DNA of 64,000 bases from assembly GCF_003464595.1 (NCBI RefSeq), contig NZ_QRZF01000017.1, positions 62,001-126,000 of the forward strand, written 5' to 3'. Of this stretch, positions 44,585-53,446 are shown piece by piece; position 1 is the stretch's first letter; the number at the start of each line of letters is the position of its first letter. Source of the stretch: Bacteroides intestinalis. Lineage in GTDB: Bacteria; Bacteroidota; Bacteroidia; Bacteroidales; Bacteroidaceae. Below the pieces are notes generated by a model. That model saw nothing but the letters and a program-made list of their open reading frames with translations. It was not told where the DNA came from and ran no database searches. The position numbers were made by a program, and so were the translations under genes.

Positions 44585-45691
44585 TTAGTTGGCGTTCAGC
44601 AGATAGAAAGCACCGTCCGAAACATACTTTTCTCCGGATTGCAGGCCGGAAGTAATGACACTCTTGTCGCCATCCGTAGCAGAAGTTTCCACTTTCCGTT
44701 TCAGGAATTTATTGTTGCCCGAAGAGACCAGTACATACGCCTGTTCTTCTTCCTGCAAAATGGCGGAAGTCGGGATCAGAATGCTTTCAGCAGGTTCGTC
44801 AGTCAGTTTCACTGTGGCATACATGGCAGGCTTCATCAGTCGCTCTCTATTATCGCATGCCACTAATACTTCTACCGAACGTGTGTCTTCATCCAGCATT
44901 TCATTGATATGGTAGATTGTGCCGCTGAAGGTCTGGTTCGATTGCGATACCAGGGATATTTCCACTTTTTTCAATGAAGAGAGCAGGGACATATCTTTTT
45001 CTTTCACATTGGCAGCTACCCATACTTCATTCAGATCGGCTACCACGGCTACCGGGTCAGCATCGTCTTTCATAAATTGCCCGATTACAATGTTATTCTT
45101 CACTATTTCACCGGAAATGGGTGAGCGGACAATCATAGGCTGACCCAGTACTAACTGGTCCGGTTCTATCTGGAATACTTTCAGGGCAGCCAACGTATTT
45201 TCATAATCTTTCTTTTTCAATTCATAGTTCACTTCGGCTTCTTCCACTTCTTTTTGCGCACTTACTTTGTGTGCATACAAGTCCTGTTCGCGGCGCAGAT
45301 TCTTGGAAGCCAGTTCCATTTCCTGCTTTGCCTGGTAGTAGACTTTTCCGGTTTCAAAGAAGTCGGGCGAACTGATTTCAAACAAGGGGCTGCCTTTATC
45401 CACTTTTTGTCCCAGACGGATAAAGGAACGCGTCACCCGTCCTGCAAACGGAGAGGCTATTTCTGCATAATGATTGGGGATGGCTTTCACGATGCCCGAA
45501 ACTGTGAATGTTGTTTCATGCAATTCTTTCTGAACTTCGCTTATTTTCAGTTTCTTGGCGATGGGGGATTCCGAAGATACCACAATAGTATCTCCTGAGA
45601 CAGAAAATTCCTGGTTTTCCTGTTCTTTTTGCTGACCGGTACAGGCATAGCACATCATGCCGGTCAGGCACAATAAATATATGTATTTCAT
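44585..45691 (-). CDS. RND periplasmic adaptor (membrane-fusion lipoprotein), system 1
   Basis: 368 aa. The lipobox MCYAC puts the lipid Cys at 17. The barrel/lipoyl/hairpin order is visible: ASPFAGRVTRSFIRLGQKVDKGSPLFEI (79-106), a helical hairpin (110-165) and the second lipoyl part VRSPISGEIVKNNIVIGQFM. It joins the RND pump to the TolC duct. 18 bases upstream of the pump gene. Confidence 0.92.
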   Translation of the reverse strand: MKYIYLLCLTGMMCYACTGQQKEQENQEFSVSGDTIVVSSESPIAKKLKISEVQKELHETTFTVSGIVKAIPNHYAEIASPFAGRVTRSFIRLGQKVDKGSPLFEISSPDFFETGKVYYQAKQEMELASKNLRREQDLYAHKVSAQKEVEEAEVNYELKKKDYENTLAALKVFQIEPDQLVLGQPMIVRSPISGEIVKNNIVIGQFMKDDADPVAVVADLNEVWVAANVKEKDMSLLSSLKKVEISLVSQSNQTFSGTIYHINEMLDEDTRSVEVLVACDNRERLMKPAMYATVKLTDEPAESILIPTSAILQEEEQAYVLVSSGNNKFLKRKVETSATDGDKSVITSGLQSGEKYVSDGAFYLLNAN

Positions 45692-45809
45692 TTCTTTGTC
45701 GTTATGATAAGAACTCGTTTTTCTTCATGTATTTTGGGAATAACAGATTAAGGTTTCGCATATGCTCTGTCTTTCAGGCTACATACGAAACTTAAATAAT
45801 AAAATCTGT

Positions 45810-46157
45810 TCAGCATACATGACAGGGTGGAGAACGTAAATGGAAAGACCGGGCCGTGCGAACAATCCGGTTTGCTCCATGCAACAAGAAGATGAAACTT
45901 AGGAAAAATAAAATAAAGGGGACTATCGGTAACTCATGCGAACTGTCCAGGCATAATAAATTGAACCAGGAGACGGTTTCCCACTGTGCTTCTGTGTGCG
46001 AATGATGTGTGCCCGGCAGGTAAGGGTGGGAGTGAGTTACGAGAAAATTATCGACTACATGTGTATGGACAAAGGCTGTGTTTCCTACGTAGTAATAAAC
46101 AAATACTACTATCAGTACATACTTTACGATGTTGGAAAGTAACCTTTTCACATGCAA
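45810..46157 (-). CDS. Small His-rich membrane protein upstream of metal efflux operon
   Basis: 115 aa, unknown family. Two TM segments (about 9-27 and 77-95) flank a loop rich in His: HTHVVDNFLVTHSHPYLPGTHHSHTE (32-57). The C-terminus has CHVC. A metal-sensing or binding role at the membrane is suggested by the His loop and by its position 118 bases before the efflux adaptor. -7 box at 46175. Confidence 0.7.
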   Translation of the reverse strand: MHVKRLLSNIVKYVLIVVFVYYYVGNTAFVHTHVVDNFLVTHSHPYLPGTHHSHTEAQWETVSWFNLLCLDSSHELPIVPFILFFLSFIFLLHGANRIVRTARSFHLRSPPCHVC

Positions 46158-46174
46158 TGTTTTTGCTTTGGCTA

Positions 46175-46182
46175 CAAAGGTA
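46175..46182 (-). promoter_or_regulatory. -7 box of His-rich gene / efflux operon 1
   Basis: Minus-strand TACCTTTG, 18 bases before the start of the His-rich gene. Confidence 0.5.
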
Positions 46183-46306
46183 GTGAATATTACGTAAACC
46201 TATTATTTTTCGCCAAAGAACTTGAGGATACTCTAATAAAAGTGTTTGATGTGCTCCAATAGCGGATGAGTACAAAAAGGCTGCAAACAAAATATCTGTA
46301 ACGATT

Positions 46307-46620
46307 TCAGTTTCCCCGAAACTCGCTTGGCGTCATACCCGTCATGCGTTTAAAGAAGCGGACGAAATATTGTGGATATTGGAAGCCGAGGGAAATACCA
46401 ACTGGCGTGATGCTCTTTTGTGGATTCAGAAATAGTTCTTTCGCCGCTTCCAGTAATTTCTTCCGTAGATATTCTTTGGCAGACTTCTCGAAACGCTGCT
46501 AATACATCCTTGTTTAATTCATGCCGTTCGGTAAACTGACGGTTATAAAAACGAATACAATAATCGAGCAATAGCTGGATATGGAGGTATTGAAAAACGC
46601 AGAACGTATCAAAAACTACG
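46307..46620 (-). pseudogene. AraC family regulator, internally deleted
   Basis: The linker of a Bacteroides AraC regulator (YLHIQLLLDYCIRFYNRQF, then TERHELNKDVLAAF) runs straight into the second half of its HTH in another frame (SAKEYLRKKLLEAAKELFLN, then SITPVGISLGFQYPQYFVRF and FKRMTGMTPSEF, stop at 46307). The first helix-turn-helix is missing. So an internal deletion with frameshift has destroyed it. The sensor domain upstream is also gone. It sits between the two divergent metal efflux operons and may once have controlled one. Confidence 0.75.
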
Positions 46621-46686
46621 GAGATGCAAGCCTCTTCCCCGATATGGGAGTAAGTTACTCTCAAAAGTCTTGCCCTGACGGGAAAC

Positions 46687-46712
46687 AATCGCCCCTCCGA
46701 AGTCGGGCGATT
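46687..46712. repeat. Inverted repeat upstream of efflux operon 2
   Basis: AATCGCCC (46687-46694) and GGGCGATT (46705-46712), loop 10, about 75 bases upstream of the -7 box. Terminator of the lost AraC gene region or operator. Confidence 0.4.
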
Positions 46713-46786
46713 AAGCGAAAAATAACGATTAAATGGCGATGGCTGAAATTTCCTACAAATTTTCTTCCGGTTGAATTTAAATTGGT

Positions 46787-46794
46787 TATATTTG
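46787..46794 (+). promoter_or_regulatory. -7 box of efflux operon 2
   Basis: TATATTTG, 15 bases before ATG 46810; it implies a very short leader and rules out the upstream ATG at 46771. Confidence 0.55.
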
Positions 46795-46809
46795 CAAATT
46801 GAAAGAATT

Positions 46810-47256
46810 ATGTTGGAACAACAAATGAAAAGAGCAATATCCATATTTTTTATATTGCTTGCCAATATTGCGATATTGGCCCATGCTGTTGTACCCCATC
46901 ATCATCACAATAAGGTTTTTGCAGCAATCGTCAATGTTCTTGACGATGACGCACAAAAAGCACTGAATCATTCACACGACAGCGAGACACATCATCACGG
47001 TTCGAATTCGGAAGAATGCGCTATCAATGAAACGGTTGTCGCTGCTGTTTTCCGGTTACAGAAAGATAATAGCTTTGATTCAGGTTCTTTTGATTTCGAC
47101 TATCAGTTCGATTTATTTTCAGCCGATATAGTCGTCGGTACAGTTGCTTCCGAACTCCTCGGGAGTTTGCCATTTGTTCCCAAACCTTATATTGCGGGCA
47201 GTCATCTCGATTATGTTGCTCGCGCCATCGGTCTTCGCGCACCTCCTATCTGTTAA
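46810..47256 (+). CDS. DUF6769-like small His-rich exported protein
   Basis: 148 aa. The N-terminal signal/TM (6-24, AISIFFILLANIAILAHAV) is followed directly by PHHHH and later NHSHDSETHHHGS, a strong metal-binding composition. Family assignment to DUF6769 is from memory of Bacteroidales sequences. First gene of the plus-strand metal island. It probably traps Cu/Zn/Ag in the periplasm; inferred. Confidence 0.7.
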   Translation: MLEQQMKRAISIFFILLANIAILAHAVVPHHHHNKVFAAIVNVLDDDAQKALNHSHDSETHHHGSNSEECAINETVVAAVFRLQKDNSFDSGSFDFDYQFDLFSADIVVGTVASELLGSLPFVPKPYIAGSHLDYVARAIGLRAPPIC

Positions 47257-47352
47257 TTTTTTAATTATTTTTTACGCAACGTATGGCAGGCGATTTTCGC
47301 TTGTCCCAGGTTCGTATGTCCATTTATTTGCAACAAATTAAAAAATAACTAA

Positions 47353-48867
47353 ATGAAATCATACATTTTATTCGCGGTGCTGCTTGTGGCAGTAACCGTA
47401 ACAGGTTGCGGCAACCATCAGCACGAACACGCAGCAACCGAAGGAGAGCACGTGCATGAAGAAAATCTCCAGCTGACGGCATATAGCAACGACTTCGAGG
47501 TATACGCGGAAGCTACGCCTTTTGTCGCTGGAGAGGCAAGCGACATTCTTGCCCATTTTACGTTCCTTAAAAATTTCAAACCGCTCGAAGCCGGCAAGGT
47601 AACGGCAAGTTTGGTAGTCGGAACGGAGAGAATCAGTCAGGTATTGGAAAGTCCGTCTCGTCCGGGAGTTTATAAATTTATGCTTACTCCGAAAGTAGCG
47701 GGACCAGGAACCATACAGTTCGATATTCAAACGTCTGCGGGAAGCTCCCGAATTGTCGTACCGGAAATCACGGTATATAAGGATAAACATGACGCGCAAC
47801 ACGAGGCGGCAAAGGCTGTTGCAACAAGCAGTAACGGAATCGCTTTCATCAAGGAGATGAGCTGGAAAGTGAATTTCTCCACCGTTCCATGCCTCGATGA
47901 ACCGTTCGGGCAAGTCATTCGCACGATGGCGCAAATTCAGCCGTCGCAAGGCGACGAACGTGTCATAACGGCAAAAACAAGCGGAATCGTTGCCATTCCG
48001 GAGGCCGGTCTGGTGGACGGAAAATCCGTGAATACCGGACAAACTCTGTTCTATATCGAGAGTGGAGACATGGCGGACAATAACCTTACCGTCCGTTATC
48101 GTGAAGCGGAAAGCAACTACAACTTGACCAAGAAGGAATACGAACGCAAGCAGGAACTCGCAAAAGACAGAATCGTATCCGAGAGCGAACTGCTTCAAGC
48201 TAAAGCAAACTATGAAGCGGCCGATGCGGTTTACAACAACCTGCGCAAGAACTTTTCCGCAGGCCGCCAATCGGTGACGGCTCCGATCGGAGGTTTCGTA
48301 AAACAACTGCTCGTTCGTAACGGCGAATATGTCGAGGCCGGACAACCGATCGTCGCCATCTCTCAAAATCGCAATCTTTTTATCAAAGCTGAAATCCAGC
48401 CTAAGTATTACCCGTTGTTGAGTAATATTTCGACGGCCCGTTTCCGCATGTTGAATGACGATAAGGTTTATACGCTGGATGACTTGAACGGTCGTCTGGT
48501 TTCATACGGGAAATCGGTGGAAACGAATAGCCCACTTCTTCCGGTCGTGTTTCAGGTAGACAACACCGCCGAAATGCTGCCGGGTTCATTCGTCGAAATG
48601 TATATCAGGACTCGCGGCGAGCAGTCGGTCATTACCGTACCGAACGTGTCGCTTGTGGAGGAGATGGGCAACTATTTCGTCTATGTCCAGCTGACTCCGG
48701 AGTATTTCGAGAAACGGGAAGTGAAAATCGGCCAAACGGACGGGGTGCGGACGGAAATCCTTTCCGGCCTGAACGGACAGGAACGAGTGGTCGCTAAAGG
48801 GGCTGTTTTGGTAAAACTCGCACAAGCAACGGGTTCGCTCGACGCTGAATCGGGACACGCTCATTAA
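47353..48867 (+). CDS. RND periplasmic adaptor, CusB-like, with N-terminal extension
   Basis: 504 aa. The lipobox VTGC puts the lipid Cys at 19, followed by HQHEHAATEGEHVHEE, a His-rich metal site. Residues about 37-145 form an extra beta (Ig-like) domain. The adaptor body follows: lipoyl KTSGIVAIPEAGLVDGKSVNTGQTLFYIESGD, a long helical hairpin, and the membrane-proximal barrel. 18 bases before the pump gene. Longer than the adaptor of system 1 because of the extra domain. Confidence 0.92.
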   Translation: MKSYILFAVLLVAVTVTGCGNHQHEHAATEGEHVHEENLQLTAYSNDFEVYAEATPFVAGEASDILAHFTFLKNFKPLEAGKVTASLVVGTERISQVLESPSRPGVYKFMLTPKVAGPGTIQFDIQTSAGSSRIVVPEITVYKDKHDAQHEAAKAVATSSNGIAFIKEMSWKVNFSTVPCLDEPFGQVIRTMAQIQPSQGDERVITAKTSGIVAIPEAGLVDGKSVNTGQTLFYIESGDMADNNLTVRYREAESNYNLTKKEYERKQELAKDRIVSESELLQAKANYEAADAVYNNLRKNFSAGRQSVTAPIGGFVKQLLVRNGEYVEAGQPIVAISQNRNLFIKAEIQPKYYPLLSNISTARFRMLNDDKVYTLDDLNGRLVSYGKSVETNSPLLPVVFQVDNTAEMLPGSFVEMYIRTRGEQSVITVPNVSLVEEMGNYFVYVQLTPEYFEKREVKIGQTDGVRTEILSGLNGQERVVAKGAVLVKLAQATGSLDAESGHAH

Positions 48868-48885
48868 AGAAGGGAGGACAGCTTT

Positions 48886-51800
48886 ATGGAATTCATAAAT
48901 GGAATAATCCGGTTCTCGTTGAAGAACCGGCTGGTTGTTCTGTTGGGAGCCGTGTTGCTTATAGTAGGCGGATTTTACTCCTCACAGAAGATGGATATAG
49001 ATGTGTTCCCCGACCTGACAGCTCCGACGGTCGTTGTCATGACCGACGCGCACGGCATGGCAGCTGAAGAGGTGGAACGTCTGGTTACTTTTCCGATCGA
49101 GACCGCGGTAAATGGAGCGACGAATGTACGTCGGGTGCGTTCGGCTTCCATGCAGGGTTTCTCTTTCGTCTGGGCGGAGTTCAACTGGGGTATGGATATT
49201 TTTCAGGCGCGGCAGATTGTTTCTGAAAAAATGGTCGCTCTCGGAAATGCCCTTCCTACGGGAATCACTCCCGTACTCGCGCCTCAATCCAGCATCATGG
49301 GCGAAATCCTGCTGATCGGATTGCAGGCTGACACGACCTCGATGATGGAACTTCGCACACTTGCCGATTGGGTAATCAAGCCCGCCATACTCGCCACGGG
49401 CGGAGTGTCGCAGGTGACGAATATCGGAGGAGAACTGAAACAATACCAGATTCTCGCCGATCCACAAAAAATGGATGCTTACGGTGTTACGCTTGCCGAA
49501 CTGGAAGAGGTTGGGAAAACATTCAGCAACAATTCCGTGGGCGGAGTGATCCGAGACTATGACAATGAATACGCTTTGCGGGGCATGGCCCGGACGACCG
49601 ATTTGGAGGAACTCGGCAGTACGTTCGTAAAGAGGGCTAACGGGCAACCCGTTGTCCTTTCCGATGTCGCCGATGTGGTAATCGGTCATGCCGTAAAGAT
49701 GGGAAACGCCTCGCAGGATGCAAAACCCGCCGTTATCCTTGCCGTTTCGAAACAACCCAATATCAATACCCTGAACGTAACGGAGAAAATCGAGACGAAC
49801 TTGCGGGAGATCCGAAAATCGCTTCCCGCGGATGTCCGGATGGACACGCGCATTTTCCGTCAGGCAGACTTTATCGAAGCCTCCGTGAATAATGTGGGAC
49901 AATCGTTGCTCGAAGGGGCACTGTTCGCGGTGGTTGTTCTTGTAATCTTTTTGGCGAGTTTCCGCACCACGCTTATTTCTGTCGTTGCCATTCCTCTTTC
50001 ATTGTTGGGTACATGTGTCGTACTCTATCTGCTGGGAATGGACATCAATACCATGACCTTGGGAGGTATGTGTATCGCCATCGGCTCGTTGGTGGACGAT
50101 GCGATTATCGATGTGGAAAACGTATATAAACGATTGCGTCAGAACCATAACAAACCCAAAGAAGAACGACAGCCTGTCTTTACAGTTGTGTTTGAAGCCT
50201 CGAAAGAGATACGGGCTTCGATTCTGAACGCCACGTTTATCATTATGGTGGCATTCGTTCCGTTGTTCTTCCTGACGGGGATGGAAGGTCGCATGCTGAA
50301 ACCGCTGGGAACCGCATATATTATCTCGCTGTTCATGTCGCTGATCGTGGCGATGACCGTAACCCCGTTACTCTGCAAGATGATGCTGTCCGACGACAAG
50401 TATTTAAATAAGAATGAAAAAGACAGCTGGCTGACACGGAAACTCTCCGCTGGATATTTCAAATCGCTGGCATGGGTTCTTGACAACAAGAAAAAGGTAG
50501 TAGGAACAGTCCTCGCATTCTTTATCGTAGCCATAGCTCTGTTCGCCACGATGGGACGAAGTTTCCTGCCCGAATTCAATGAGGGATCGGCAGTGGTTTC
50601 CGCCGTCGCCAAACCCGGCGTATCGCTCGAAGTAAACGATCGGTTAGGGGACATGATGGAGAAGGAACTGATGAAAGTTCCGGAAGTAACGGGTACTGCT
50701 CGTCGTACCGGTAGAGGAGAATTGGACGAACATTCACAATCGACCAACAGTGCCGAACTGGATGTTCAGTTTGCTCTGAAAGACCGTAGTCGGGAAGAGG
50801 TTTTTAACGATATGCGGGAACGGCTGGCAGGCATTCCCGGAGTAGCAGCTACGATCGGACAACCGCTCGGCCACCGCATCGACCACATGTTGTCGGGAAC
50901 ACGAGCCAATATTGCAATCAAACTGTTCGGTACGGAATTGAGCCGTATGTTCATGTTGGGGAACCAGATCAAAAGTTCTATCGAAGGTATTGATGGTCTG
51001 GTCGATATCAGTGTGGAGCAGCAGGTCGAAACGCCCCAGCTTCAGGTGCAGGCCAATCGTGCAGCGTTGGCAAAATACGGGATTACATTGGAGGATTTCA
51101 ATGAGTTCATCGAAATGGCTTTCGCTGGAGAAAAGATTGCGGATATGTACGAGGGACAACGGAAGTTCGACATCGTACTGCGTCTCGACAAAAACTATAC
51201 GGAAAGTATGGATGGAGTACGCAAGGCTCTTATCGATACGGGAGATGGCAGGAAAATACCTTTGGAGGAAGTCTCCGAAATCGTGTCTGTCGGAGGCCCC
51301 AATACGATTACCCGTGAGAATGTGCAGCGTAAGCTCGTAGTGTCAGCCAATGTTTCGGGGCGTGATGTGGGCAGCGTTGTCCGCGACATACAAAAGGCGA
51401 TCGATGAGAACATCTCTCTTCCCGAAGGCTACCGTGTGGAATACGGAGGACAGTTCGAGAGTGCGCAAAGCGCATCCCGCACGCTTTTCCTTACGACCGT
51501 TCTGGCATTGACCATCATCTTCTTGCTGTTGTACGGGGAATTCAAGAATGTTTCGTTGGCGGTCATCGTATTGCTGAACCTGCCCTTTGCGCTTATCGGC
51601 GGTGTTATGGCCGTATTCTTTGCTTCGGGAGTAATCAGTATTCCATCCATTATCGGATTCATCACGCTGTTCGGTATCGCCACGCGAAACGGTATTCTGC
51701 TTATTTCAAAATACCGGCATTTGCAGGAAGCAGGGACTCCGCTGCATGAAACGGTGCTGCATGGCTCGATCGACCGTCTCAACCCGATTCTTATGACGGC

Positions 51801-51981
51801 ACTGACTTCCGCTCTGGCTTTGATTCCATTGGTATTCAACGGCGACAAGGCCGGAAATGAGATTCAAAGCCCTATGGCCATCGTGGTATTGGGCGGTCTT
51901 CTGACCTCGACCTTGCTCAATATCTACGTGATGCCGGTCGTGTATGAATGGTTTGCAAAAAGAAAATTAAACAGTAAATAA
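48886..51981 (+). CDS. Heavy-metal RND transporter, CusA-like
   Basis: A 1031-aa, 12-TM pump. The TM4 signature reads AIGSLVDDAIIDVEN with D404, D405 and E411; the first Asp of the divalent-cation group is Ala. This AIG-x3-D pattern resembles the Cu/Ag (HME4) pumps. Codon use and G+C differ from efflux system 1 although the two pumps are equal in length. The next gene starts 4 bases later. Confidence 0.92.
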   Translation: MEFINGIIRFSLKNRLVVLLGAVLLIVGGFYSSQKMDIDVFPDLTAPTVVVMTDAHGMAAEEVERLVTFPIETAVNGATNVRRVRSASMQGFSFVWAEFNWGMDIFQARQIVSEKMVALGNALPTGITPVLAPQSSIMGEILLIGLQADTTSMMELRTLADWVIKPAILATGGVSQVTNIGGELKQYQILADPQKMDAYGVTLAELEEVGKTFSNNSVGGVIRDYDNEYALRGMARTTDLEELGSTFVKRANGQPVVLSDVADVVIGHAVKMGNASQDAKPAVILAVSKQPNINTLNVTEKIETNLREIRKSLPADVRMDTRIFRQADFIEASVNNVGQSLLEGALFAVVVLVIFLASFRTTLISVVAIPLSLLGTCVVLYLLGMDINTMTLGGMCIAIGSLVDDAIIDVENVYKRLRQNHNKPKEERQPVFTVVFEASKEIRASILNATFIIMVAFVPLFFLTGMEGRMLKPLGTAYIISLFMSLIVAMTVTPLLCKMMLSDDKYLNKNEKDSWLTRKLSAGYFKSLAWVLDNKKKVVGTVLAFFIVAIALFATMGRSFLPEFNEGSAVVSAVAKPGVSLEVNDRLGDMMEKELMKVPEVTGTARRTGRGELDEHSQSTNSAELDVQFALKDRSREEVFNDMRERLAGIPGVAATIGQPLGHRIDHMLSGTRANIAIKLFGTELSRMFMLGNQIKSSIEGIDGLVDISVEQQVETPQLQVQANRAALAKYGITLEDFNEFIEMAFAGEKIADMYEGQRKFDIVLRLDKNYTESMDGVRKALIDTGDGRKIPLEEVSEIVSVGGPNTITRENVQRKLVVSANVSGRDVGSVVRDIQKAIDENISLPEGYRVEYGGQFESAQSASRTLFLTTVLALTIIFLLLYGEFKNVSLAVIVLLNLPFALIGGVMAVFFASGVISIPSIIGFITLFGIATRNGILLISKYRHLQEAGTPLHETVLHGSIDRLNPILMTALTSALALIPLVFNGDKAGNEIQSPMAIVVLGGLLTSTLLNIYVMPVVYEWFAKRKLNSK

Positions 51982-51985
51982 GGGT

Positions 51986-53164
51986 ATGAAAAAAATAATA
52001 TTGAGCATCATCGTATTATTCTCCGTATTGTCTGTATCCGGTCAGGATGTATATACCTCCGTTCTGGAGCAGATAGAGCAGAACAGTACGACATTGGAAG
52101 CTCTGAAAGAACAGATGGAAGCTCAAAAGCTGGGTAACAAGACGGGTATCAATCCCGCCAATCCCGAAGTGGAATTCGGATACTTGTGGGGAAGTCCCTC
52201 CGCGATAGGTAATCGTAAGGACATAAATATTCGGCAAACGTTCGACTTCCCGACGGTATACGCACAGCGCAGCCGTTTGTCCGATTTGCAGAACAACAGT
52301 GCGGAATACCAGTATAAATCCCAACGGATGGAGCTGTTGCTGTCGGCTAAGACGTTCTGTATCGAACTGGTCTATTACAACGCACTCGGCAAACTGTACG
52401 AACGTCAGTTAGATAACGCGAAACAGATTGCGGAGGCTTACGAACGGATGAAGCAGACAGGCGATGCCAATCAGCTCGAATATAACAAGGCCGTTTTGAA
52501 CTACACCAACATGGACAACGAAGTGAAGCGGATAAACCTTGAATGCAAAAGGCTGTTGTCAGAACTGTCGCGGCTCAACGGGGGAAATCCGATAGTTTTC
52601 GACCGGGCAGTTTACGAAACCGCCGTATTGCCTGCGGATTTTGAGAATTGGTATGCACAAGCCGAGGCTGAAAACCCTGCATTGTCGTATCTCAAATCGC
52701 AAGTGGAGATAGACAATCGTCAAGTAAAACTATCCCGTGCCTCGTCGTTGCCCAAATTCTCCGTAGGCTATATGGGAGAGTTCGTCGCAGGACAAAAATT
52801 TCAGGGTGCAACGATCGGAATGTCCATTCCCTTGTGGGAAAACAAGAATAAGGTAAAACAGGCCAAGGCGACTGTAAAGGCGTCCGAGCGGATTGTGGAA
52901 GACGCAAGAATGCAATATTACAACCGCTTGAAGAATCTATACGTGCAGGTGTCCGGGTTGCAGAACAATGTCAGACAATACAATTCCGTGTTCGAGCAGA
53001 ACGACAATGGTGATTTGTTATTCAAGGCATATCGTAACGGGGAAATATCCTTGCTGAATTATCTACTTGAGATGGAATATTATTTCGTTGCCTACAACAA
53101 AAGATTGCAGGCAGAGCGGGATTTGGAATTGGCATTGGCTGAACTTCTGGCAGCTATGTTATGA
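51986..53164 (+). CDS. TolC-family outer-membrane channel, system 2
   Basis: 392 aa. A signal peptide (1-19, ending SVSGQ) precedes two helical-hairpin repeats: AQKLGNKTGINPANPEVEFGYLWGSPSAIG near 45-75 and the repeat beginning near 230 (ALSYLKSQVEIDNRQVKLSRASSLPKFSVGYMGEF). The outer-membrane duct of the CusA-like system. Its ATGA stop overlaps the next small gene. Confidence 0.92.
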   Translation: MKKIILSIIVLFSVLSVSGQDVYTSVLEQIEQNSTTLEALKEQMEAQKLGNKTGINPANPEVEFGYLWGSPSAIGNRKDINIRQTFDFPTVYAQRSRLSDLQNNSAEYQYKSQRMELLLSAKTFCIELVYYNALGKLYERQLDNAKQIAEAYERMKQTGDANQLEYNKAVLNYTNMDNEVKRINLECKRLLSELSRLNGGNPIVFDRAVYETAVLPADFENWYAQAEAENPALSYLKSQVEIDNRQVKLSRASSLPKFSVGYMGEFVAGQKFQGATIGMSIPLWENKNKVKQAKATVKASERIVEDARMQYYNRLKNLYVQVSGLQNNVRQYNSVFEQNDNGDLLFKAYRNGEISLLNYLLEMEYYFVAYNKRLQAERDLELALAELLAAML

Positions 53165-53394
53165 CACCGACAGTCAGGAAGCCGGCCGTAAGACGGGCTA
53201 TAAGTCTTGCGATTGGTATTATTACAGGCGTGATTGTGTGGAATTTTGTACTGAAATGCGATGATCCGCATTGCCCGATACGATATTACCACTTGTTTTG
53301 CTGTCTGACAATCTTTCCTTCTCTTTCATGGACTACGGGAGAAGCATTGTTTGCACCGCAAAATACCCCCCCGAAGAAAAAACGTAAACGATAA
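53161..53394 (+). CDS. Small membrane protein in metal island
   Basis: 77 aa starting inside the TolC stop (ATGA overlap). A TM segment at about 13-31 (AISLAIGIITGVIVWNFVL) is followed by CDDPHCPIRYYHLFCC, a Cys/His cluster, a second hydrophobic segment and a basic KKKRKR tail. Family unknown. The coupling and Cys/His content suggest a metal-linked role. Confidence 0.55.
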   Translation: MTPTVRKPAVRRAISLAIGIITGVIVWNFVLKCDDPHCPIRYYHLFCCLTIFPSLSWTTGEALFAPQNTPPKKKRKR

Positions 53395-53446
53395 ATGATT
53401 ATAGGCGGAGGATCATATCCGCCTATATTCTCAATGAATTATAAAA

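Noticed and set aside
46350..46865. 171-codon minus-strand open frame between the efflux operons
   Set aside because: Only its middle (YLHIQLLLDYCIRFYNRQF, then TERHELNKDVLAAF) resembles a family (AraC), and that match leaves the frame. It is a by-product of the deleted AraC gene.
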